Assembly (NCBI RefSeq): GCF_016861655.1
Contig: NZ_BOLN01000001.1
Coordinates: 310,001 to 374,000, forward strand
Source: Levilactobacillus lanxiensis
Lineage (GTDB): Bacteria > Bacillota > Bacilli > Lactobacillales > Lactobacillaceae
DNA length: 64,000 nt
Reading direction: 5' to 3'
The notes under the pieces: generated by a model
The model's input: the letters and a program-made list of their open reading frames with translations, nothing else
Databases searched by the model: none
Told to the model about the DNA's origin: nothing
Part shown: piece by piece, positions 8,225 to 16,884 of the stretch
How the letters are laid out: every line of letters begins with the position of its first letter
Numbering within the stretch: position 1 is the stretch's first letter
Made by a program: the position numbers and the translations under genes

Positions 8225-9388
8225 TTAAGCTTTAGCTTCAGAGCCATTATTCCCCGGGTTATGTCCCAGTAAGAACGCCCGCATGGCCGTCATTCCGGCT
8301 TGTTTTAATAACTTACGGGTTTGGGAAATTGCCTCCGCCACCGACATGGGTGACACCGTCGATGATAGGACCAGGTCCGCGCCTGCTTCATACACAGCTG
8401 CTAAATCTGCGCCCAGGCTCCCGGCAATCAAGATAACTGGCTTTCCCTGAGCCTTCGCCAATTTTGTAATACCGATTGGGGCCTTGCCCATCAGGGATTG
8501 GCCATCAATCTGACCTTCACCACTGATGACCAGGTCCGCCGTTGCGAGCTTGTCCGATAGTTGGGTCAACCGCAAGATTTCCTGGATTCCCGGCTGGAGT
8601 TGGCCGCCTAAGAAGGCCAATAAGCCAAATCCAATCCCACCGGCCGCACCGGCACCCGGTTGTTGGCTGAAATCCGTTCCCGTTTGCTGTGAAACCAGGG
8701 TGTTCAGGTGCTGTAGCCCAGCATCCAATTGCTGAACGACAGCTGGCGTCGCACCCTTTTGCGGTCCAAAGACGGCTGCTGCGCCTTCAGAGCCCGTCAA
8801 CGGATTCGTGACGTCCGTCAGGCCAATGATTTTGGCCTGGGACAACCGTGAATCCATTTGTTGGCAATCTACCCGGACAATCCGCTCGACACCGGCGCCC
8901 TGGTGAACCACTTCAGCACCTTGGGCATCGTAAAAATGCGCACCTAAAGCCTGAGCTAGCCCCGCGCCACCATCGGTCGTGGCACTACCGCCAAGTCCGA
9001 CGTAGATGGTCCGCGCACCAGCGTCCAGGGCCGCCTCGATGACCTGACCAACACCATAACTGGTCGTTTTCAACGGATCAAGCTGACCAGCCACCTGTGT
9101 GATTCCGGCGCCTTCAGCCACCTCTAAAACAGCGACGTGATTCGCCAACAGTCCCCAGTGAGCCTGCAGTGGCTGTCCAGACGGCCCGGTCACATCAGCG
9201 GTCATACGTTGGCCACCAACCGCCGTTAAAATACTAGCAACCGTGCCCTCGCCACCATCGGCCACAGGTACCTTAACCACTTCTGCCTGGGCATCGACGG
9301 TCTGAATTCCTTCGGCTAAATAATCAGCCACTTCCAATGATGTCGCGCTTCCCTTAAAGGAATCCGCGGCGATAATAATTTTAGTCAT
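8225..9388 (-). CDS. Glycerate kinase (GarK/GlxK type)
   Basis: 387 aa. Start at 9388 (MTKIIIAADSFKGS) follows GAGGAG by 8 bases; an ATG one codon earlier is also possible. The N-terminal ADSFKGS and VADGGEGT motifs, the GLGGSATTDGG glycine loop (about 130) and VISGEGQIDGQS (about 290) are hallmarks of glycerate kinase family 1, which phosphorylates D-glycerate with ATP. Full family length. The start codon touches the stop codon of the upstream AMP-binding fragment (ATGATGA), so the two are translationally coupled. An 18-bp terminator follows at once. Confidence 0.92.
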   Translation of the reverse strand: MTKIIIAADSFKGSATSLEVADYLAEGIQTVDAQAEVVKVPVADGGEGTVASILTAVGGQRMTADVTGPSGQPLQAHWGLLANHVAVLEVAEGAGITQVAGQLDPLKTTSYGVGQVIEAALDAGARTIYVGLGGSATTDGGAGLAQALGAHFYDAQGAEVVHQGAGVERIVRVDCQQMDSRLSQAKIIGLTDVTNPLTGSEGAAAVFGPQKGATPAVVQQLDAGLQHLNTLVSQQTGTDFSQQPGAGAAGGIGFGLLAFLGGQLQPGIQEILRLTQLSDKLATADLVISGEGQIDGQSLMGKAPIGITKLAKAQGKPVILIAGSLGADLAAVYEAGADLVLSSTVSPMSVAEAISQTRKLLKQAGMTAMRAFLLGHNPGNNGSEAKA

Positions 9389-9981
9389 CATCGACACTCC
9401 TCAAATAGATACCCCCAGTATACCGCAGTGGGCGACTGCTGGTCTTGAACCCTGCGGCGAATCGAATCGTGTGTCAGGCTGAGCCGTTGGGAGTCACCCG
9501 TTGGGAGGATCAGTGCCAAGTCTTCTTCGGTGGGCGTTGCGGCCACATGACCTGACACCGCCGTATCTCGGATTACCGTCAGCCGATCCACAGTATTTAA
9601 CGTTAAATCGGCCCGTTGTGTTTGCCGGTTTTCCAGAACCGCGGCGACGAACTCATCCCCCACAATCATCGCGGCATAGTCGTGTACGTTCAAGTCAGCC
9701 AGCATGTCAGCGACTGACGTGTTGACAGAAACTGGGTTCATCACCGCCCCGATTCCCCAGATAGCCTGCGTCAAAATGGGCGTCATCCCCGACTTAGGCA
9801 GACACACGTAAACAACGTCGCCGTGGCCCACGTTCAGACCGCGCAGTTGGTCATCAAGCTGGTCAACGTCGGCCGCGAGTTCCGCGCCGGTATACCACCG
9901 GTCACGGGCGTCATCCCTGAGTATTTTTTCGTTAGCGTTTGCCTTCAATTGGGTGGTTAAGTTGAGCGTCAGTTTTGACAT
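9388..9981 (-). CDS. N-terminal-only AMP-binding (acyl-CoA synthetase-like) protein
   Basis: 197 aa, start at 9981 (MSKLTLNLTT) with AAAGGAACGG upstream; ATG at 9987 is an alternative. It matches the first third of ANL-superfamily adenylating enzymes, including the VVYVCLPKSGMTPILTQ and GAVMNPVSVN patterns. The phosphate-binding loop, normally TSGTTGxPKG, is reduced to LPTGDSQRLSLTH, and the protein stops 25 residues later. The rest of the usual 500-residue enzyme, including the catalytic C-terminal domain, is absent. No remnant follows: its stop overlaps the start of glycerate kinase. It is either a decayed gene retained as a leader for garK, or a repurposed small domain. Confidence 0.65.
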   Translation of the reverse strand: MSKLTLNLTTQLKANANEKILRDDARDRWYTGAELAADVDQLDDQLRGLNVGHGDVVYVCLPKSGMTPILTQAIWGIGAVMNPVSVNTSVADMLADLNVHDYAAMIVGDEFVAAVLENRQTQRADLTLNTVDRLTVIRDTAVSGHVAATPTEEDLALILPTGDSQRLSLTHDSIRRRVQDQQSPTAVYWGYLFEECR

Positions 9982-10248
9982 GAGCATCCGTTCCTTTCCA
10001 GAATAATTAAGCTGTCTTTAGTTATAGCATTGGCCCCGCCATAACGTCCTGATTCTTTCCTAAAAGTAACCTGTGAATTTCTTAGATAGCCCTTTCGCAA
10101 CCGATTATCAAAAAAATAGGTTGTGCGTTATTAGCGGCCAGTTATGGTAGGATTTATAAAATTCACAGGATGTTCACACAATTTTCAGAATTTATTAACA
10201 TGCCTAGTTTATATCAGGCGTATATTGTAAGTGTTACATAGATAATTT

Positions 10249-10284
10249 GGGGGAGATTGGTCTTAGTGACCAGTCCCCCTTTTT
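10249..10284 (+). terminator. Leader hairpin (attenuator-like) upstream of the arylsulfotransferase gene
   Basis: GGGGGA...GGTC (10249-10262) pairs with GACC..TCCCCC (10268-10279) around a 5-base loop, directly followed by TTTTT. No plus-strand gene precedes it, so it lies in the 5' leader, ending about 12 bases before the AGAAGGAG site. The remainder of 9982-10311 is AT-rich promoter-like DNA with no gene. Confidence 0.65.
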
Positions 10285-10311
10285 CGACAATTTTAGAAGG
10301 AGATGGCTCAT

Positions 10312-12042
10312 TTGCAATTCAAACACCCCCGGATGGTAACGCTCGCCGTTGCTTCCCTGGCAATTCTGACGGTCGGCCTAGCCGGTTGTTCCACTACCAA
10401 GAACTCGACCTCATCAGCAGCGAGTTACAAGATCAAGAATAACAAGGCCGTGTTGACGACCGCCCAAATCAAGAAGAATTTGGACACGAAGATCATCACG
10501 ACGCGTCAAGACAGTCAGAAGAGTTTGACCGCAACCTACAAAGCAGCAGCACAAAACAGCAAGTACACTCTGGACAGTCCCTACGTGAAGGTTAACCCGT
10601 ACGAGACGTCCCCACTGTCCGCCCTGGTGACGTTTACCACCAGCGACGCCGAAAAGGTCAGCTACACGGTCGTGGGTAAGACGGACAAGACGTCCATCAC
10701 CAACACCGTTAAGGGCGGCTATACCAAGACCCACCAGGTTCCCGTGGTTGGGCTGTATGCCGACTACAATAACACCGTTAAAATTACCGCCACCAACAAG
10801 GACGGCAAAACAAAGACTAAAACCTTAAAGATGCAAACGAGTGCGTTGCCAAAATATATCAAGGACGCGACGTTGACCACGAAAAACGTCGACAAGTCTA
10901 AGATGGAAATTGGCAAGAACAAGCTGACCATCATGAACCGAACCACCAAGCAACCGTTTGCGATTGACGCGGACGCCGCCGTGCGGTGGTATAGTACCGA
11001 CTATTCCCAACACACGATTGAACAGTGGACGGGTGGTCACATCATGATGCTGTCCAAGAAGGATGTCGATTCAGACGTTTACAACGATTTAATTGAAACC
11101 GACTACTTGGGCCGGGTCTACAAGGAATACAGTTTCGCTAACAACACCAGTAGCTCCGACAGTGCCAGTGTCAGCAAGGCTGCGGCCAAGGCCAACACCG
11201 AAACCACGGTCATTCACCATGATCTGGTTGAACTGCCAAATCACAACTTCCTGGCCACCGTTTCCGACGGGTCCAAATACAAGGAAGACACCATGATCGA
11301 AGTTTCTCACAAGACTGGGAAGATCGTTAAGGTTATCGATATGAAGAAATTGATGCCTAAGGCGATGTACACCAAATTTGCCAAGGGTGCCGATGGTAAG
11401 GTCGACTGGCTGCACCAAAACGCCGTGGACTACGACAAGAATGACAAGTCTATCGTTATTTCTAGCCGGAACCAAGACCTCATCATGAAGATGGATTACA
11501 AGACCAGCCACATCAAATGGATCTACTCCGGCAAGAAGAAATCCACGTGGCCCAAGGCTTATCAAAAGTACCTGTTAACGCCAAAGAAGGGCACCATCAT
11601 CACCGGTGGTCAACACGGTATCTACCTGCTGAACAACGGCGGCAAGAACACGGCCAACAGTGAAGACTTCCTGCTGTACGACAACAACATCAGCGTTACC
11701 AACGGGAATAAGCAGACTTCCGGGAAATACTCGCAAGCCGTTCAATATCACGTGGACGCCAAGAACATGACCATCAAGTCAACCTGGTCATGGGGTAAAT
11801 CCCTGGGCAAGGCCAACTTCACCTACGTGATTGGTTACGCCGAACGCCAAGCCAACGGCAACACGCTGATTGACTTCGGGTTCAAGAACAATGGGGCCGC
11901 AAGTAACGTGATCGAAGTGACCAAGGATGGCAAGCAGGTCTTCAACGTGACGATGAAGAGTGCGGCGGCTAAGGCCTATGCTTACCGGGCTTACCGCGTC
12001 CCATTCTACAGTTCCAGCTACCAATTCGACGCTACACGCTAA
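10312..12042 (+). CDS. Lipoprotein arylsulfotransferase (ASST family)
   Basis: 576 aa from TTG at 10312, chosen because AAGGAG lies 9 bases upstream; the ATG at 10303 abuts the site. A lipoprotein signal peptide ends in LTVGLAGC with Cys about 26. The body is a beta-propeller-type ASST domain with HHDLVELPNHNFLATV, DWLHQNAVDYDKNDKSIVIS, SRNQDLIMKMD and GGQHGIYLLNNG. The His residues in HHD, LHQN and GGQHG match those conserved in the family, which transfers sulfate between phenolic compounds without PAPS. The enzyme should face outward, anchored to the membrane. It stands alone on the plus strand behind a terminator-like leader hairpin. Confidence 0.85.
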   Translation: MQFKHPRMVTLAVASLAILTVGLAGCSTTKNSTSSAASYKIKNNKAVLTTAQIKKNLDTKIITTRQDSQKSLTATYKAAAQNSKYTLDSPYVKVNPYETSPLSALVTFTTSDAEKVSYTVVGKTDKTSITNTVKGGYTKTHQVPVVGLYADYNNTVKITATNKDGKTKTKTLKMQTSALPKYIKDATLTTKNVDKSKMEIGKNKLTIMNRTTKQPFAIDADAAVRWYSTDYSQHTIEQWTGGHIMMLSKKDVDSDVYNDLIETDYLGRVYKEYSFANNTSSSDSASVSKAAAKANTETTVIHHDLVELPNHNFLATVSDGSKYKEDTMIEVSHKTGKIVKVIDMKKLMPKAMYTKFAKGADGKVDWLHQNAVDYDKNDKSIVISSRNQDLIMKMDYKTSHIKWIYSGKKKSTWPKAYQKYLLTPKKGTIITGGQHGIYLLNNGGKNTANSEDFLLYDNNISVTNGNKQTSGKYSQAVQYHVDAKNMTIKSTWSWGKSLGKANFTYVIGYAERQANGNTLIDFGFKNNGAASNVIEVTKDGKQVFNVTMKSAAAKAYAYRAYRVPFYSSSYQFDATR

Positions 12043-12051
12043 TTGGTTGTA

Positions 12052-12248
12052 AGCACTTCGCCTGCGGCGGTCAGGTCCGCCGAGCTGTGGGGCAACCCAC
12101 TAGAGCCAAAATGCGGTCTCTAGTGGCGGTTAGATGCCTCACCTAAACCGTGAGTCATCCAACACGACCCGTGGTGTAAGGCCGGAAAATCACCGGTCTA
12201 ACGCCACTATCACAGCACGACTCCCCTGACCGCCTCCGGCTACGTGCT
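12052..12248 (-). repeat. Divergent member of the family-1 repeat
   Basis: Begins 10 bases after the arylsulfotransferase stop. Terminal arms match as GCAC(T/G)...GGCGGTCAGG inverted repeats (12052-12075 with 12225-12247). Inner hairpin CCACTAGAG / CTCTAGTGG, with the GCCAAAA...CGGTCTC loop seen in other copies. Sequence similarity elsewhere is low, so family membership rests on architecture. Confidence 0.5.
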
Positions 12249-12311
12249 GGCAACATTAGCTGAGGTCGAACTTGTACTTCACTAGTCATTTACTTTTGTA
12301 ACACTACGCAA

Positions 12312-12357
12312 AACACCCGTAAGAGCGGCCGATATGGCTGAACTTGCGGGTGTTTTT
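12312..12357 (+). terminator. Terminator for the arylsulfotransferase transcript
   Basis: AACACCCG (12312-12319) pairs with CGGGTGTT (12347-12354), followed by T6. It lies about 270 bases past the stop codon, so the repeat at 12052-12248 is probably inside the 3' untranslated region. Confidence 0.7.
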
Positions 12358-12404
12358 TCGTTTCAATTTTTATAGCTCACACTAAAAATTAAACAGCAAT
12401 TTTG

Positions 12405-12700
12405 AATGACCACGGGTTAAATTCGTGTCAGCCCTAGGACTGGTGAAAATGGACTACGCTGCGTGGATGTTAGTGACCAGAGGCGGGTCAAAATGCCCTG
12501 CTGTGTCGGTGGGCTAGGCTGAGGTTCTTTCTCAGCCTAGCCCACGGGACAACCTTTGCGACCGCTTCTCAGACGCAAAGTTGAGGTGGAAGACCGCCCC
12601 TCAGGCTGGAACCGGCCCCATAGCAGGGCGTTTTGAACCCGCCGTCGGGAACGAACGTCACCGCGTTCCGGCCCAGTTTTCACTAGCCCGGAGGCGTAAC
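12405..12700 (+). repeat. Family-1 structured repeat, copy 2 (full length)
   Basis: Outer arms CTGGTGAAAATGG...CCAGTTTTCACTAG. Inner arms GGCGGGTCAAAATGCCCTGC and GCAGGGCGTTTTGAACCCGCC are near-perfect complements. Hairpin 1 is a perfect 13-bp stem, GGGCTAGGCTGAG (12511-12523) with CTCAGCCTAGCCC (12531-12543). Hairpin 2 pairs CTTTGCG with CGCAAAG. It ends just beyond the oxidoreductase stop codon. Confidence 0.85.
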
Positions 12701-12710
12701 CAACGACAAT

Positions 12711-13655
12711 TTAGTCGTTGGCGACGATGACTTGGCCTAACTCGCGGCTAGCCATCACGTATTCGTGGGCCGCGCGGATATCCGCCAGCTTAAAGACCTT
12801 AGCAATTGGAATCGACAGGTGATTGTCGTTGATCAGTTTGAACATCTCCGTCACCATCGCCGGGTCAACCTCAGTGGAGTCGAAGACCGTCAAGAACTTG
12901 CCAGCCAGCATGAACGGATTGAAGTTTTCCAAGATCCATTCGCCAGACAACAGGCCGATAACCGTGACCACGCCGCCCTGGTTCAGATGGCTGATGGAGT
13001 TCGTCAACGTGACCGTCCCGACCATGTCGATAATGCCGTCAAATTGTTGGTCAGAATCCAGCTGGTTATTGGTGTCGAGAACGGCAAAGTCTGCGCCATT
13101 CTCCTTCAAAGCGGCCAACATTTCTGGCCGTCTGCTGGTGGCGGTAACCGTCAGCCCCAGGGCCTTCGCGAGTTGAACGGCTGCCAAACCAACGGCGGTC
13201 GTGCCCCCACGAACCAATAACGTTTGACCGGCGTGGAGGGATAACGTCTTCAATGCCCCGAAGGCCGTGTAGAAGTTTTCGGGATACTCGGCCAAGGTGA
13301 CCCAGTCCCCGTCAAAGTCAACTGGGGACAGGTGGGCATCGTCGACAAGCGCGTATTCTTGGTAGCTACCATCGACTTCGCGGCCCAGGCCACCCATCAT
13401 GGTCACAACCTTCTGACCAGCCTTAAACACACTATTTTTGGCGGGAACAGCAATCTCACCGACGGCTTCTACCCCAATCACTCGTGGAAACTTAACCGAT
13501 GGTGAGCCGCCAGCCCGGGTCAGTGCTTCGTAGCGGTGAACGCCAAACGCATGGATCCGCATGACGGAGTGGCCCGCCGTCACTTCTGGAATTGGCCGTT
13601 CAACCAAATTCATAGCGGTCACATCGCCGGGTTTATCAATAACAATTGCACGCAT
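12711..13655 (-). CDS. Zinc-independent MDR oxidoreductase (quinone reductase-like)
   Basis: 314 aa; start at 13655 (MRAIVIDKPGD) has GGAG nine bases upstream. Medium-chain dehydrogenase/reductase fold: N-terminal GroES-like half with PRVIGVEAVGEI, then a Rossmann half with TLLVRGGTTAVGLAAVQLAKALG (nucleotide loop near 145-165). No structural zinc cysteines and no catalytic Cys/His pair, so it belongs to the NADPH quinone/enone reductase side of the family. It is transcribed divergently from a MerR regulator through a 19-bp-spacer promoter, which predicts induction by the regulator's ligand, possibly an electrophile. Confidence 0.85.
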   Translation of the reverse strand: MRAIVIDKPGDVTAMNLVERPIPEVTAGHSVMRIHAFGVHRYEALTRAGGSPSVKFPRVIGVEAVGEIAVPAKNSVFKAGQKVVTMMGGLGREVDGSYQEYALVDDAHLSPVDFDGDWVTLAEYPENFYTAFGALKTLSLHAGQTLLVRGGTTAVGLAAVQLAKALGLTVTATSRRPEMLAALKENGADFAVLDTNNQLDSDQQFDGIIDMVGTVTLTNSISHLNQGGVVTVIGLLSGEWILENFNPFMLAGKFLTVFDSTEVDPAMVTEMFKLINDNHLSIPIAKVFKLADIRAAHEYVMASRELGQVIVAND

Positions 13656-13701
13656 AATTAAAATCTCCATTTCTTTTTTGAGTTGCTTAATCAATAATCT
13701 T

Positions 13702-13732
13702 AGTATAGAGTGTGACGTAACGTTACAGTCAA
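13702..13732 (-). promoter_or_regulatory. MerR-type promoter with 19-bp spacer and internal dyad
   Basis: Minus-strand TTGACT (13727-13732) and TATACT (13702-13707) are 19 bases apart, the over-long spacing typical of MerR-activated promoters. The spacer contains the perfect palindrome GTAACGTTAC (13717-13726), the likely operator. It drives the oxidoreductase and lies 22 bases before the MerR start codon. Confidence 0.85.
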
Positions 13733-13753
13733 GAAATTAATTGGGGTGAATTC

Positions 13754-14560
13754 ATGTTAACCATTCAAAAATTTGCAGAACTAGCCGGCACAACGCGGCG
13801 AACGCTCATTTTCTACGACCAAAAGGACCTGTTTCACCCGAAAAAGGTCGCGGAAAATGGCTACCGGTACTACGATTACGACCAGTTGTACACGGTCACG
13901 TTCATTTTAGAATTACGTCAACTCGGCCTCTCCATTTCAGAAATCAAGTCCCTGAACGCCAATCATTCGTCGGATTCGCTAAACACGAACCTGAAGTCCG
14001 TGCTGGACCAAATCAACCAACAGATCGATAACTTAACGTTGCTTAGAGAAACCCTGACGACGCGCTTTGACCAACCGGCACCCGCGGAAACGCTCCCGCA
14101 AAACCGGCCATTCACGGCCACTGAGACGGCCACTTTATTCTGCCGCTCCCGCCAATCCGTCGCCTGCACGGAAAAGGAAATCGCTGAAATTTACGCTGAT
14201 TTTTATCAACAATTAGGCAAGCTCAAGCTGGTTAATCGCCAGGACTCAGGCTTTTTGACGCAGTTGCCCGGCAGTGATGCCAACGGCTACCCGACCGCCT
14301 CATTTTGTATTCTGAAGGCCGTGGCCGCCCGCACCAACACCCAGGACCTGCCGCTCCTCAAGAAACCAGCGGGCCAGTATGTCAGCATCGATACCACGAA
14401 TGATACCAAGCACATCTGCCTGGCGTTGACCATCTTGGCCGCCTACATCCAAAAGAATCAGCTAAAAATCGACGACCAGCTGTGGCAAATGAATCTGGAC
14501 GAGTCCTTTACCAGTAAGGGATCCTCCAACCTGGTGCGCCTGCAGTATCAACTGCTTTAA
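13754..14560 (+). CDS. MerR-family regulator with GyrI-like effector domain
   Basis: 268 aa, ATG at 13754 preceded by GGGGTG. N-terminal MerR HTH (MLTIQKFAELAGTTRRTLIFYD, shown in part by its FAELAGTTRRTL core), dimerisation coiled coil (about 75-110), and a C-terminal region (about 120-268) resembling the GyrI/BmrR small-molecule-binding fold. It probably activates the divergent oxidoreductase by untwisting the 19-bp-spacer promoter and represses itself. The inducer cannot be read from sequence. Confidence 0.85.
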   Translation: MLTIQKFAELAGTTRRTLIFYDQKDLFHPKKVAENGYRYYDYDQLYTVTFILELRQLGLSISEIKSLNANHSSDSLNTNLKSVLDQINQQIDNLTLLRETLTTRFDQPAPAETLPQNRPFTATETATLFCRSRQSVACTEKEIAEIYADFYQQLGKLKLVNRQDSGFLTQLPGSDANGYPTASFCILKAVAARTNTQDLPLLKKPAGQYVSIDTTNDTKHICLALTILAAYIQKNQLKIDDQLWQMNLDESFTSKGSSNLVRLQYQLL

Positions 14561-14585
14561 CCGCCCATTTTTCCCTTAGACAAAC

Positions 14586-14636
14586 AAAAACTGTGAGTAG
14601 CCAGTCAGACGACTTGGACTATTCACAGTTTTTTTA
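14586..14636. terminator. Bidirectional terminator
   Basis: AAAAACTGTGAGTAG pairs with CTATTCACAGTTTTT with one mismatch region; T runs on both strands. It ends the MerR gene and the convergent YoaK-like gene. Confidence 0.8.
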
Positions 14637-14658
14637 ATCTAATGATTTCAAAATTACG

Positions 14659-15315
14659 CTAGTGCTTCCATTTACGACGATGGTTTTGCTGATACTGCCA
14701 AAAGATCAGGCCAGCCAGCAATAGGATGGGGACTAAGACCGTGTAACCGGCCAACAGCTTGCTAAAAGCCGCTACCAGCACAGCACCCAGGGCAAAGCTT
14801 CCCATTACTGCCAAGCCATTCTTGGCGCGTTGCCGTGCGTCGCGGTCGCGAAAATGACCAACCGCCAGTAACGTTGTCGCCATGTCCCGTGGGTTTCTGT
14901 TGGGCAGGAGCTCCCGGAATCCCTCGAGTTCCACCGCAGCAGCCAATGACAGCAAGGCCGTCGCCACCCAGTTAGGCACCACGTCGGTCGTTGCTAGGAC
15001 CAAAATCAGCACGCTAAAATCCAGCCACAGGGCCACATTTTGGCTGTCCCACTGCCGCTTGGCCAATAGGTGCTGTAAGCCTTGAACCAGGCCAATCCCA
15101 ATACCAAAGGCCAGTAACGCCGTTAAATAACGGCCCATCTCAGCTAGTTGGAGGCGGCCAAAGTTCAGCCCCAACAGTAATAAATTCCCCGTTTGAAAGC
15201 CCGCAAAGACCGCCCCATGTTCCAGGTAGGTATAGGCGTCTAACGCGCCGACAACGGCCGTCAAGCCGCTCCCCAATAACAGCTCCTCATGAGCTGGAAA
15301 ACCAGTCTGTCTCAA
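14659..15315 (-). CDS. YoaK-family (DUF1275) membrane protein
   Basis: 218 aa from TTG at 15315, seven bases after GAGAGG; the GTG at 15324 abuts that site. Six hydrophobic segments. The motif GALDAYTYLEHGAVFAGFQT followed by GNLLLLG near the N-terminus is the DUF1275 signature. The function of the family is not established. It stands alone between converging genes, and ends in a shared terminator. Confidence 0.85.
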   Translation of the reverse strand: MRQTGFPAHEELLLGSGLTAVVGALDAYTYLEHGAVFAGFQTGNLLLLGLNFGRLQLAEMGRYLTALLAFGIGIGLVQGLQHLLAKRQWDSQNVALWLDFSVLILVLATTDVVPNWVATALLSLAAAVELEGFRELLPNRNPRDMATTLLAVGHFRDRDARQRAKNGLAVMGSFALGAVLVAAFSKLLAGYTVLVPILLLAGLIFWQYQQNHRRKWKH

Positions 15316-15441
15316 AGTTGTCACCTCTCCGAAAAATTTCGTCTTTTCAGTATAGGTGAAATTGTTTAAGATTTTCCAAGGACAGCCAAAAGTCCCACCG
15401 ACCGTGAGTGTCTAGGTCAAGTGGGACAAGGGATTTCTCGG

Positions 15442-16374
15442 CTAGTTAAATGTTTCTAAAGACGTCATAATCAACCGGATAAAGGCCTCGCGGTCGACAT
15501 TCAGCAGAACGTCGGTATTCTTTGGCTTGCCCGTCAATTCATAGTAGTCACAAACCGTTTCGCCACGAACCAATTCGCCCTGCGTTTCCACATCCACGTT
15601 CATCAATTCGCTCTCAAACATGTCGGGATGCAGCAACCACGCAATCGTGCACGGATCATGGAGCGGCGCGCCCTTGAACCCCCATTTAGGATTCTCGTGG
15701 TACAGCTCAAAGAAGTTCAGGAGTCCGTAAAAGGCGTGCGCTACGGGATTGTCGATTTGGCCAACGGCTTCGATTTCTGGCTTGAGAATCTGGGCCTGGT
15801 GGGTCACATTCAGTGGCGCCATCGTCAATGGAATCCCCGCGTTCAAAACAATTTTCGCCGCCTCGGGATCCACGTAAATGTTGAATTCGACCGACGGCGT
15901 CCAGTTGCCCAGACCCATGGCGCCGCCCATGAAGACAATACGGTCGATTTTATTTTTCAACTCCGGATAAACGCGCAGGAACAGTGCCATGTTGGTCATC
16001 GGCCCCGTCACCACCATCGTGACGGGTGTGGTGCTTGCCCGCAAGGTCTGGGCCATCAGTTCAATCGCCGTCATGTCCTGAACCGCAAAATCAGGATCTG
16101 GCAAATCAGCCCCGTCCAGCCCACTCTTGCCGTGGACGTTGCCGGCCGTTTCCAGCGGTTTTAACAGCGGCGTGCGATTCCCGCCGGCCACCGGGATATC
16201 TTGGTGGTGCATCAGTGTTAACAGCCGCATCGCGTTGTTTAACGTCTTCTCCGGCGTCTGATTGCCAGCGGACGTGGTCACGGCCAGTAGGTCGATCTCT
16301 GGGTTGGCAATCGCCAGCATCATGGCCAGCGCATCGTCGTGGCCGGGGTCACAATCTAAAATAATTTTCGTCAT
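15442..16374 (-). CDS. Inosine-uridine preferring nucleoside hydrolase
   Basis: 310 aa; start at 16374 (MTKIILDCDPGHDDA) follows GGGAG by 8 bases. The N-terminal DCDPGHDDALAMMLA supplies the calcium-binding Asp cluster of the IunH family, and MGGAMGLGNWTPSVEFNIY and APLNVTHQ are further family motifs; a late His lies in APLHDPCTIAW. It splits ribonucleosides into base and ribose in the cytoplasm for nucleoside salvage. A cre-like box (16420-16433) lies just upstream, suggesting catabolite repression. Which of the Rih subgroups it belongs to cannot be decided here. Confidence 0.92.
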   Translation of the reverse strand: MTKIILDCDPGHDDALAMMLAIANPEIDLLAVTTSAGNQTPEKTLNNAMRLLTLMHHQDIPVAGGNRTPLLKPLETAGNVHGKSGLDGADLPDPDFAVQDMTAIELMAQTLRASTTPVTMVVTGPMTNMALFLRVYPELKNKIDRIVFMGGAMGLGNWTPSVEFNIYVDPEAAKIVLNAGIPLTMAPLNVTHQAQILKPEIEAVGQIDNPVAHAFYGLLNFFELYHENPKWGFKGAPLHDPCTIAWLLHPDMFESELMNVDVETQGELVRGETVCDYYELTGKPKNTDVLLNVDREAFIRLIMTSLETFN

Positions 16375-16419
16375 TTGGAAAACTCCCATCCTCATCGTTA
16401 CTCTCATTCTAAACGAAAA

Positions 16420-16433
16420 TGGCAGCGCTTTCT
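16420..16433 (-). promoter_or_regulatory. cre-like box upstream of nucleoside hydrolase
   Basis: AGAAAGCGCTGCCA on the minus strand fits the CcpA consensus TGNAARCGNWWNCA except at the first base. It is about 46 bases before the start codon. Confidence 0.5.
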
Positions 16434-16448
16434 ACTGACGACAAAAAA

Positions 16449-16481
16449 ATTCTCGCCATTGCCTACGCAATCGACGAGAAT
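16449..16481 (-). terminator. Terminator after tRNA-Gln
   Basis: ATTCTCG / CGAGAAT arms with an internal ATTGC/GCAAT extension, followed on the minus strand by T7. Confidence 0.75.
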
Positions 16482-16495
16482 CCACATACTTCTAA

Positions 16496-16567
16496 TTGGG
16501 CTAGCTGGGTTCGAACCAGCGCATGACAGGATCAAAACCTGTTGCCTTACCACTTGGCTATAGCCCA
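16496..16567 (-). tRNA. tRNA-Gln (anticodon TTG)
   Basis: 72 nt. Acceptor stem TGGGCTA / TAGCCCA, D arm with AGCCAAGTGGTAAGGC, anticodon stem ACAGG / CCTGT with loop TTTTGAT giving anticodon TTG, T arm CTGGTTCGAACCCAG. The discriminator is A and CCA is not encoded. It stands alone, with its own terminator. Confidence 0.95.
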
Positions 16568-16884
16568 AGAATTAAGTCATCACTGACCCAACAGAAATAA
16601 ATTCTATCATTAAGTAGGGGGGTAGCGCAACCCCTTTTTTGAATTTTTTGTCGGATGAATAGTTGCGTCCTTACCAGTAAACCGCTAACATTACCGTAGA
16701 CACTATGTTTGGTTGGCTTAATTAGTTGTAAAAAAGGTGCCTTTATCAAAAAATTAGCCCCTACTAATAATTGTGTTTGTGTATAATTCTACAATTGTTA
16801 GCTACTGAAAGTCCTACAACTACCACCAAACGACTTTATTCTTAATATTAATAATCAATTATTAATTACAAGAGGTGAACACAT
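16568..16884. other. Intergenic region upstream of the LacI-type gene
   Basis: 317 bases, AT-rich. It holds the promoter regions of the tRNA and of the LacI-type regulator. I see no gene, repeat copy or convincing operator. Confidence 0.5.

Noticed and set aside
15628..16164. 178-aa frame antisense to the nucleoside hydrolase gene
   Set aside because: The opposite strand has a clear IunH enzyme; no signals for the antisense frame.
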